Shown here: positions 56,661 through 64,000 of the stretch, piece after piece | How the letters are laid out: each line of letters starts with the position of its first letter | Numbering within the stretch: position 1 is the stretch's first letter | Assembly (NCBI GenBank): GCA_014529385.2 | Contig: CM043942.1 | Span: forward strand, 5,232,501 to 5,296,500 | Direction: 5' to 3' | Length of the DNA: 64,000 nt | From: Adiantum capillus-veneris | Lineage: Eukaryota > Streptophyta > Polypodiopsida > Polypodiales > Pteridaceae | Made by a program: the position numbers and the translations under genes | Notes under the pieces: model-generated | Databases searched by the model: none | Told to the model about the DNA's origin: nothing | The model's input: only the letters and a program-made list of their open reading frames with translations

Positions 56661-57475
56661 GATGACCAATAGACCAACCTTAGCATGGACAGACACACCT
56701 CGAGTGCCTGTATTGATGCCGGCCCCACATCTTGAACAAACATCACAACACATGGTCCCTAGGGCCCAAAATGTTTTTCAAACAACACCTTTACCACCTC
56801 CAATGCTAGGACCGCAACCACCACATCCGAGAATCACTTCTGTGAATCAGGTGGGTTGTGAGTCATCTATTGCTTGTTTGGAAGGATGTGGGAAGATATA
56901 GATCCTAATATTGCCTATGGGATGGATGTTCTTGAAGAAAGTCCACAATACTACATGGAGGACTATTGGGGAGAAGTCAAACCTGTATAGCAAGTAGCTG
57001 CTCTTGCGGCAAGAGGCCAAAATATCAATTAAACTGCTAAGAGACCACCTCTTCAATGCTATGAGTGTGGAGGTCCACATCGTGTAGCCGAGTGTCCTAT
57101 TAGGCTACAAAAGAACGCCACACTAATGCAAACCAATCAAGCGAGCACGTCTACAATGCCGATACTCATGTGTAATCGATGTGGCATAGATAATTTGATT
57201 GCCCACTGTCCAAATAATCCAAATGCACTGAAGATCACGCCATTAAACTTGATTGAAGTTACCGAGGAACCATCACCAAGTACACATGTGGTACCAGTAA
57301 ACGTACTCACACGATCGATGCTCCAAAAACAAAACTATATTCTTGAGGAAAAAGACATGGCATCAATTGCCCAATCTCAGAAAAAGAAGAAAACACGAAG
57401 AAAGAGATCGCAAAAAGCAGCGAAGTCAGACCCCAGTTCAAAGACCAACATAGGGACTGGTAACGACCCCGTATA
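56661..57475 (+). pseudogene. Gag nucleocapsid extension with two further knuckle-like motifs, copy 2
   Basis: A proline-rich stretch is followed by CYECGGPHRVAEC near 57,060 and CNRCGIDNLIAHC near 57,165, both C-X2-C-X4-H-X4-C, then the lysine-rich KKKKTRRKRSQ linker. Copy 1 lacks the 56,690-57,195 interval, so the ancestral gag probably had three knuckles. Several stops interrupt it. Confidence 0.72.
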
Positions 57476-58901
57476 GATGAATGACGCTGAGGAGGATTCT
57501 GATTCAGGAGAAACCATGGAGACCAAAACGACCACTAATATAGAAACCAACAAGGAAGATCTTCATGAGCCACAATGGCCAAGATCCAAGAAGAAGATAG
57601 GAACTTATCCAAACCCTGCAGAGGAGATTGAGCGAGTTAAGCAATTAAGGAGTTTGGTAGAAGATACCCAAAGGGATCTAGAACCAGCACCTAGGAAGAT
57701 CCAGATTACAGACACCGTGTTCCCTACACAACAACAACCTCACCAAGATCATAGACCCTTAGCCATACCTAGTGTTATCCAAGAAGAAAGTGACTTAAAG
57801 TCATGGGAAAGTGGGCGTACTCACTTCTTGATGGAAAGAATGTTTACAGAGGGACTACCTGATCCTATCGAAGAAATGGAGATCCCATCTTCCCCACGTC
57901 AAGGGACTGAGGTCCAAAAGGTGCCGTTAAACATTGCCAAATTGATGGATTTCATGTCTTCAGAAGTTAGAACCACCATCATGTCCAAACTATATAAAGA
58001 CCCTGAGCTAGTCTTAGCTCTTCGAGCCTTCCTTAATGGAGAACTAGAGTTTGGGCTACCACAATTTGCACAGATCGATGGAGCTGGGGAGATGCCAACA
58101 GAGGAGGAACACTTAGATCCACAACCCAACCTAGATGAGAACCTTGTGGACAATACTTTGAGGGTGATGAATCCAATGCGACCATACCAAACACTACTAA
58201 GGGATTAACTGTGAAGGGAATCCTTGATGGTGGCGTTGGGGTTAGCATTGTGACCAAAAATTGCTGGGAAACTATGGGAAGACCTCACCTTGTAACAGGT
58301 TTATAATTGATCATAGATCTGACACCATAGTTCACTCGGCCCCATTGCAGTATTGTTACACGTGTAAAGAGGACACTGATGTTGGGGAAGATTCTCCTTA
58401 TATGGATGTACTACCTGGGATGACTGAGTGTGACAATGTGGATTGGGTCCACCTAGCAGCAACCATAGACACTTGGGGAAAGAGGGGGACGACCTGGGTA
58501 ACACCTGAGGGGGATGAAATACCACCGCTTGTACCCTTAAATATGCTAGAAGCAATGCATATAGCTTCTGATGATCTACAAGATGAAAGTTTGACTGGCA
58601 TTGCAACCAGTAACGCCTCACAAGAATATAGCCCACACGATTTGGGGTAAGAATCATCAATTGAAATTGACTCTGAGGACGAAGAATCTGAGTTAAATCT
58701 TGGTGCAAATGTGAGAACAAACCAATCAGGGCCCAGTGGTAACTTAGATGACAATCTATCCAAGGGAGCAGAAGACACAAGTAGTCATTCATCTAGTGAC
58801 TCTTCACTAGAGATCGGCCGTAATCAAGAATTAAACAAGAAGAGTAAGAGATATCAGAGGCGACGATATCGAGCAAATGTGCGTGCTAGAAGAAATCTAC
58901 C
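57476..58901 (+). pseudogene. Linker and deleted protease, OTA-type copy 2
   Basis: NIAKLMDFMSSEVRTTIMSK is shared with copy 1. The protease starts GILDGGVGVSIVTKNCW near 58,218 (D-G-G again), and about 0.3 kb is then missing at 58,297 relative to 36,437-36,730. WVHLAATIDTWGKRGTTWVT follows, and the frame decays into RRRYRANVRARRN, where the Penelope-like element begins. Confidence 0.78.
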
Positions 58902-59013
58902 TTAATTTATAATTACATTTAAGCGTGAGAGGCACTTTGTTCTGGAGCAAAAGGAAGGGAGGTAGGGATGGGCTATGGGGTAAAAGGAAGAGAGGCGGGG
59001 GTGGGCTATGGGG

Positions 59014-59055
59014 TACCAAACACGTTTCGCTCCTTTGAGGAGCTCATCAATGGTA
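59014..59055 (-). ncRNA. Type-I hammerhead ribozyme fold, core C3 changed
   Basis: On the minus strand: stem I UACCA/UGGUA, core UUGAUGA where the consensus is CUGAUGA, six-pair stem II (GCUCCU/AGGAGC, loop CAA), GAAA, and a very short stem III (AC/GU) followed by UU at the expected cleavage position (between 59,019 and 59,018). Only the first core base (C3) departs from consensus. Cleavage in this copy is doubtful. Confidence 0.75.
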
Positions 59056-59497
59056 GTAGTAGGGAGAATTATGAAATAGAGGGGAAAAGGATGCTCTTTA
59101 TATAAGAGTGAAGGGGGGGGGGAGGTGTACTTTGCAGGGGCTGTGAGTTTGCCTATTGATTAGAGGTAGAGAGTGGTGTAGAGTTTTCCCAAAGGTAAGA
59201 AGTAAGAGATTGAATTTTAACTCGGGAGGAGTTTTATAGATTGTTTACCGGGGGGGGTGGTATAAGTGAAAGAGGGTCAAAAAAGAAAAATGGGGGAGGG
59301 GGGGGGGGGGGGGGTCGAGTCCAAAGTATGTGGGTTATATTTCTTAAGTGCAAAAAAAAGGGGGGGACTAAAAAGTGGCAAAGGAGGGGATAGAGGGTAG
59401 GGAGGGGTTTAAAAATAACATGAGGAAAAGTGATGAATTGGAATTCCGAAGGATCTAGTGTATAGTGTACAAGACTGAGTGTAAGGTGCTTATAAGG

Positions 59498-59498
<1 letters not shown>

Positions 59499-59563
<65 letters not shown>
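59499..59563. repeat. 65-bp poly-G tract
   Basis: Uninterrupted G at the inner end of the left terminal repeat. The right repeat has only a short C run at the equivalent place (about 63,019). Length may be affected by assembly. Confidence 0.9.
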
Positions 59564-59564
<1 letters not shown>

Positions 59565-59785
59565 TGTGATTTGAGAGTTTAAAAGGAGCAAGGGGGAGTA
59601 GTTTGATTCCCAAAATGGTGTTCCAGGAGTACAATTTAAAGGGACAAAATTTGGAATGTAAGATAAAAAAATGTGAAAGGGGTGTCCATGTTGCTGAAGA
59701 ACTATGGGCTTTGAGAATCAACCTGCAAAACGAGCGGTAAGAGTAAGGGTAGGGTATAAAGAGTATTCATCTGTAAAAATTGGGT

Positions 59786-60412
59786 TCAAATCTTGTTTTT
59801 GGATTTAGTTAGAAGAGTGCCTAAGTTTTGGCCATTGGTCCAACATACGATGGGTTGGTCAAGATGCGCAAGGGTGGGGGAGAGGCTGCAAGCCGTATGG
59901 AAAGGCTTACCAATTATTAGGGTAGGGTTTAGTCTACGAGTTTCTGGAGAAAAAGGTAGTTTGAGGATGATAGGGGGAGGATTTTTTAAAGATAGGGTTT
60001 TGGTTAGGAGAGTGGTTCGTTCCTTGTAAGAGATCAATCCAAAGACCTTAAGGAGGAAGTTTCTTGGGTAGCCTCTATGAAGGAGCCTTATGAAGAAGAG
60101 GTTTCTCAAGCGATAGAATCCATCGGGATTGCTTTCCCTGATAAGATAGCGTCTAAGTTCTGTCTTGATAAAGGCTAATTTTTGGTGGAGAGGGTGCCAA
60201 GAGATCCAAGGTATATATTGATAAGAGTTGAGAGGCTTTTGGTAACAATTGGAGTCCAAGATACCATACAAGTTGAAAGTATGTCCCTTGTGGAAGTGGA
60301 CATCTATGATGGTTGCTTCAAAAGTGGATATGATGGGTGAGATCACTATATGTTCTTGTAAAGGGAAGGCGTAAAAAGCGAGAGCTTTGGTAAGTGATTT
60401 ACGAGTGCCCAT
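59786..60412 (-). pseudogene. PLE reverse transcriptase, C-terminal part
   Basis: In the same frame as the palm after one TAG (60,413). It has the Penelope-type post-palm region: IIDVHFHKGHTFNLYGILDS, then YQKPLNSYQYIPWISWHPLH, the segment where PLE thumbs read K-P-T-D-x-x-x-Y-L...S-x-H-P. RRLNPTLI-type and CWTNGQNLG phrases end the ORF at 59,786. No GIY-YIG domain follows in the remaining ~200 bp before the terminal repeat. Confidence 0.82.
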
Positions 60413-61000
60413 CTAGACCCCAAAGGCATCATCTATGTATCTTTTGTAATAGGCTAGGTTCGGGCTAGAGATAAGTAGAGAGTGGTTTTCTAGGTGGCAA
60501 AGGAAAAGACAAGCATAAACCACTGCGAAATTGGATCCCATTGCGGTGCCCTTAATTTGCTTCCATACTTTGTCTTTGAAACAAAGATAATGGTGTGATA
60601 GAATAAGGGTGGCAAGTGAGATGATGAACTCTAATTTTGGGGTGTCGAAGAAATTAGTAATGGTGCTTCTGAGGGCTATGAGTCCCTCAGTCATAGGGAT
60701 GATGGGGTAGAGGGAGTTCACATCGAAGGTAAAAAGGAGACAATGGGGGGGGAAGGTCTTGGAGTGGAGATTGATGATGAGGGATAGCGAGTCTTTGAGG
60801 TGTTGTTTTTGTGAAAGGAGGAAATGATAAAGTTGGAAGTGTAGCCATTTGGAAGCATTTTCAAACAAGTACCCACGGTAAGAGCAAATAGGACGGGCTA
60901 CAAGTATAGGTTTGTGTAACTTAGGGAGAAATTGGATAGGGTAGGGTTTGAAGTCTTTATGGAGTGGTGTGAGGATAAAGGTGGCTTCATCTAGGGTGAG
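60413..61000 (-). pseudogene. PLE reverse transcriptase, palm
   Basis: The frame gives a PKLHKP...RPICS motif (about 60,940-60,890), LLFTFDVNSLYPIIP near 60,740 (first catalytic Asp), KQIKGTAMGSNFAVVYACLF near 60,550 and the catalytic YKRYIDDAFGV near 60,430. This combination (GTAMGS, then Y-I-D-D) is diagnostic of Penelope-like RT rather than LINE or LTR RT. TAG 60,413 replaces the Trp codon expected after AFGV. Catalytic residues are intact. Confidence 0.88.
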
Positions 61001-61950
61001 GAGAGTGTATTTGAGGGTGATGGAGTGGATTTGAGGGTGATGGAGTGGAGTAAAGAGGCGAGGTTATTATGTGGTGGTGGGGTTAGGGGTTGGTATGTGG
61101 AGGGATCATTGAGTTGTCTAAGGGCTTCTTGTTCATACCATTCCCGTGATAGGATGGTAAGACCTAGATTTTTATCCGCCGGTTTAATGACTATTGTGTA
61201 GTCCGTTGGAAGGGTTTTAAGGGCACGCATGACAAATTTGGGAAATTTTGAGTGCGAAGTTTTGTAGTGTGTAAGTGTATCTTTCACATTTATGAGGTTA
61301 AGGGATGTGATCCCCTCTCGTGTAGGATCTAAAGAGGGGGGTATCCAAGAGGGATTAGGGGTTTTGAAAAGAGGGGGTTTGTCGGACGTAGAAGACTGAA
61401 AAAACATATTGAGTTGTAATCTTCTTGCCAAGGAGTTATGGGCTTTGATAATGAGTTCCACAGGGGGGTTAGGGGGAGGAGGGATGTATTTAAGCCCTAG
61501 ATCTAAGAATTTCTTTTCGCCGATAGAGAGGGGGCGGGAGGTGAGATTATGAACAAAGTTAGTACAAGGGTTATTGACCAAGGTGCAAGAAGAGAGCTTA
61601 CCAAAAACTATAAGTTTGTAGGCGTGCGGATTTATGAGTGGAAGCCAAAATTTATGCCTCTTCCTTCCTCTATTTGTGGAATCTTTCCTAAGAGGGATGT
61701 TGGAAACTTCGTTGAAAAAGGATAGGATAGATGGAGGTGAGGTAGAGATGGAAGGGAGAGAGCATTGAGTGTTTTTCCAGAGATAAGGGAGGAGGGGGGG
61801 CTTGCTGAAAAGCAAGTGTAACCAAGAAGTTGGACAAGAATACCCTAATCCCTCCTCCCTTTTTCTTTTCCCAATCTTTGTGGGTGCGTTTGTGGTTGTT
61901 GTTGTAGTTGTCGTCGTTGTGGTTGGTGTTGTCGTTGTCGTCGCCATCAT
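60991..61950 (-). pseudogene. PLE reverse transcriptase, N-terminal part
   Basis: ATG near 61,947 is followed by a Thr run and KIGKRKREEG, a basic cluster. PLSIGEKKFLDLGLKYIPPP near 61,500 corresponds to the PLE N-terminal motif with G-L-K-x-x-P. VIKPADKNLGLTILSREWY near 61,190 is the conserved K-P-A-D-K box upstream of the palm. A 20-bp tandem duplication (61,010-61,049) shifts the frame into the palm ORF. Confidence 0.82.
61010..61049 (-). repeat. 20-bp tandem duplication breaking the PLE frame
   Basis: TTTGAGGGTGATGGAGTGGA occurs twice in tandem. The extra 20 bp cause the frame change between the two RT parts. Confidence 0.9.
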
Positions 61951-62140
61951 GAGAAAGATTGGGAGGTTTGGTTAGTTTTTTATAGGGGAAAGACTTAGGT
62001 TTATGTTTAGGATTGGAGGAAGAAGTGATAATTGGTGTGAAGAGGTTATGAATGCGATTGAGGGGGTATTTTGGGTTTGTCGTAGGTTTATTAGGAGGGG
62101 AGTAAAAGAAAGGTTTTTTGGAGGGCGGGGAATAGGGAGG

Positions 62141-62839
62141 CTAGTGGGGTGGTTCTTGTTTTTTTAGGAGGTTTGGGATTGTGGAGGCCTTGGGAGTCCT
62201 TTTGGAGGTTTTGATGTGTGATGATGGAGAGTGTGTAAGGTGGGAGGATGAGGAGAGAGAGGTTCTAGGGGGGTAAAAGGGAGCTTTGGCCGGGGCATGG
62301 TTTTTTAATGATTTTGTGAGATGGGTGTTAGTGGTGATGGGTGTGGAGATAGAGGGTTTAATGAGAGGGAGAGATTGGAAATGTTTGCGCACTTCTAGTT
62401 CTATGAGCTCCTTGATGGTTTGCTCCTTAGGGAGGTGGGTGATAGTATCTTTCAGGGTGGAGATGGTGTGCTTTCTAGTTTTAAAAGCTTTTTCTTCTTT
62501 GGTTGAGGCCAAATGGGAGTTTACTATAAGGGATTGCATTTGAGAGAGGAAGAGTTGGACGGAGATGTCTTTCCATTTGGTTCGGTATTTGAGCCAATCT
62601 CCCGAGGCTAATCGGGGTAAAGTAATAGACGAAAGCTTGTTGACGAGGTCTGTGAGGCGGCTTTCTACTTCAAGGTGGTAATTATCCACTATCGTTTGGA
62701 GGTTTTGAACAAGGAGTTTTTGTGCTTGGATGAGGGCAAAAGTGCAATCTAGTTGATATTGGATTGTGAGGGCGGTGAACTTGGCGTTAAGCAGGGCTTG
62801 AGCTTGGGTATCTTCTAGTTGCAAACGAGGGGGTTTCAT
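62141..62839 (-). pseudogene. PLE upstream ORF (ORF1-like)
   Basis: ATG at 62,839, 232 codons, open throughout. The same frame extends upstream without a stop to about 63,010 (LLEFTKLHKKLAKASTYTAH), which resembles the helical region before the RT in PLEs. Inside are a helical stretch (LVQNLQTIVDNYHLEVESRL), WLKYRTKWKDISVQLFLSQ, and a Ser/Pro/Lys-rich tail. It ends with TAG 190 bp before the RT ATG. It could be a separate ORF1 or the broken N-terminus of one protein. Its function is not assigned. Confidence 0.6.
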
Positions 62840-63008
62840 GTTTAGGCTATTGGGATTGGCATTATTTTTGTGTAGTTTTGTTAGGTGTGCGGTGTAGGTA
62901 GAGGCTTTGGCTAGCTTTTTGTGTAGCTTGGTAAATTCAAGCAGGGAGAGATTGACGATATCATCAAACTCTTTGGGTTTTGAAAGAGAGTGAGGGAAAG
63001 GTTTGGGA

Positions 63009-63210
63009 CCTCAAATCACCCCCCCCGCCCCTAAAGCTTCTTACACCCAGTCTTGTACACTATACACCAGATCTTCGGAATTCCTATTTATCACTTTTCC
63101 TCATCTTATTTTTAAACCCCTCCCTACCCTCTATCCCCTCCTTTGCCACTTTTTAGTCCCCCCCTTTCTTTTGCGCTTGAGAAATATAACCCACATACTT
63201 TGGACTCGAC

Positions 63211-63241
<31 letters not shown>

Positions 63242-63407
63242 ACCATTTTTCTTATTTGACCCTCTTTCACTTATACCACCCCCCGGTAAACAATCTATAA
63301 ACTCCCCCTAGTAAAGTTCAATCTCTTACTTCTTACCTTTGGGAAACTCTAAACAACCCACTCTCTACCTCTAATCAATAGGCAAACTCATAGCCCCTGC
63401 AAAGTAC

Positions 63408-63443
<36 letters not shown>

Positions 63444-63650
63444 ACTCTTATATAAAGAGCATCCTCTTCCCCTCTATTTCATAATTCTCCCTACTACTAC
63501 CACTAATGAGCTCCTCAAAGGAGCGAAACGCGTTTGGTACCCATAGCCCACCCCCGCCTCTCTTCCTTTTACCCCATAGCCCACCCCCACCTCCCTTCCT
63601 TTTGCTCCAGAACAAAGTGCCTCGCACGCTTAAATGTAATTATAAATTAA
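63009..63650 (+). repeat. Right terminal repeat of PLE (inverted)
   Basis: Inverted copy of 58,902-59,575. C-runs of 30 bp (63,212) and 35 bp (63,409) replace G-runs of 17 and 10 bp in the left arm. Flank to the right begins TTTTTCTTTTGAAAATATAGG and is not the OTA-type element. Confidence 0.9.
63498..63539 (+). ncRNA. Type-I hammerhead ribozyme fold, core G5 changed
   Basis: Plus strand: stem I UACCA/UGGUA, core CUAAUGA (G5 to A), identical six-pair stem II with CAA loop, GAAA, then ACGCGU (self-complementary, suiting a dimeric stem III) and UU before the expected cleavage site (63,534/63,535). Only the G5 change departs from consensus, different from the left arm's C3 change. Confidence 0.75.
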
Positions 63651-64000
63651 TTTTTCTTTTGAAAATATAGGCGCTACGCACTCCTTCATCCCAAAACCCT
63701 CTCCATCATTTCCTCTTAGCACCTTATCTGATTACCCTTACTCTTCACTCTTACGAAACTTTTACTTAGGTAAACTTATAAGTCGCTGTCCCTTTGTATT
63801 ATCGTCAAATTTCTTTGGTAATCGTAGTAGTCACCGTCCCATGTATTATGTTCAAATTTCCCCCGACATACAGCTTTCCGATTACCTTCCCGTTGTTCTA
63901 ACTTTATTATCGTAAGATTTTTTGTAACTCTGCCCCGAAAACCCACTCCTGACCCTTACTCTGAAAGCCTTAATACTTGAGTACAAAACATAGTACTCTC
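63651..64000. other. Unassigned flank
   Basis: No coding or repeat similarity was recognised. A few phrases (TTACC[A/C]TT...GTCCC) recur near 63,790 and 63,830. Confidence 0.3.

Larger units (their letters stand above)
52869..58901 (+). mobile_element. OTA-type gypsy element copy 2, 3'-truncated
   Basis: This is the same family and orientation as 31,332-43,574. It runs from a complete 5' LTR through primer site, gag, linker and a deleted protease into the protease-RT linker, where the Penelope-like element begins. RT, integrase and the 3' LTR are absent, and the gypsy text does not resume right of 63,650. It is more decayed than copy 1 but keeps gag segments that copy 1 has lost. Confidence 0.9.
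58902..59575 (-). repeat. Left terminal repeat of PLE (3' to the RT, sense orientation)
   Basis: Pairs as an inverted repeat with 63,009-63,650. Matching landmarks include the GAACAAAGTGCCTC region, AGCCCACCCCCGCCTC, CTCTTATATAAAGAGCATC and ACTTTGGACTCGAC. G-runs vary: 10 bp at 59,113, 17 bp at 59,298 and 65 bp at 59,499. Confidence 0.9.
58902..63650 (-). mobile_element. Penelope-like retroelement with inverted terminal repeats, 4,749 bp
   Basis: The minus strand carries an N-terminal ORF and a Penelope-type RT. Both ends carry the same ~0.65-kb sequence in inverted orientation (58,902-59,575 and 63,009-63,650), starting TTAATTTATAATTACATTT at the left and its complement at the right. Each repeat holds a hammerhead-like fold. 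No GIY-YIG endonuclease motif was seen on the minus strand before or after RT. The coding region is damaged by a 20-bp duplication and a nonsense codon. PLE identity rests on several RT motifs and the hammerheads together. Confidence 0.85.

Noticed and set aside
58918-59010. Telomere-like repeats at PLE ends (GGGGTAAAAGG, TTTTACCCC)
   Set aside because: Only two imperfect units of a longer 30-bp repeat; not TTTAGGG-type.
59455-59721. Poly-proline protein on the minus strand
   Set aside because: It is the translation of the 65-bp G run.

Overview
This is transposon-dense nuclear DNA from a land plant. The evidence is tRNA-iMet- and tRNA-Asp-type primer sites, a chromovirus and an Athila/Tat-like (OTA-type) Ty3/gypsy element, L1-type LINEs whose ORF1 ends in a zinc knuckle, an hAT transposase, a short GTATGT...TTGCAG intron and many long (CT)n/(GT)n tracts. 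A Penelope-like element (PLE) with hammerhead-ribozyme repeats is unusual for flowering plants and makes a fern, lycophyte, bryophyte or conifer plausible; that is inference. Almost every reading frame is a broken retroelement gene. No rRNA, tRNA or CRISPR was found, and only one pair of possible host exons (minus strand, 30.77-31.09 kb).

Layout. 0-4.1 kb: repeat fragments, a 5'- and 3'-truncated LINE RT (1.78-2.93 kb) and a gypsy integrase tail. 4.17-17.6 kb: a LINE present as a tail-to-tail inverted duplication meeting near 14,484; its left arm is split by a complete 7,650-bp chromovirus (6,388-14,037) with 1.5-kb LTRs and a perfect GACTC target duplication. 17.6-24.4 kb: a minus-strand LTR element with a non-coding interior (LARD-like), whose 5' LTR is split by a smaller LTR element (20,492-24,065) retaining gag and protease but no recognisable RT. 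24.5-30.0 kb: a LINE EN fragment and a nearly full-length LINE (26.2-29.9 kb) ending in AATAAA plus (TCTA)n(CT)n.

31,332-43,574 is a complete 12.2-kb OTA-type gypsy element (TCGTC target duplication, tRNA-Asp-type PBS, purine tract, 0.6-kb LTRs). Its polyprotein runs gag, protease, a long linker, RT, RNase H, integrase and then, in the same frame beyond integrase, a second retropepsin-like domain. 43.6-52.8 kb holds an hAT pseudogene behind ~200-bp tandem repeats and, at 52.5-52.8 kb, five short palindromes with a shared loop but different, self-complementary stems. 52,869-58,901 is a second, 3'-truncated copy of the 12-kb family.

58,902-63,650 is the most interesting object: a minus-strand PLE without a visible GIY-YIG endonuclease, bounded by ~0.65-kb inverted repeats. 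Each repeat carries a type-I hammerhead ribozyme fold oriented with its own arm, and each fold has one different core substitution. The nesting gives a relative history: LINE palindrome before chromovirus; LARD before the gag-only element; OTA copy 2 before the PLE.
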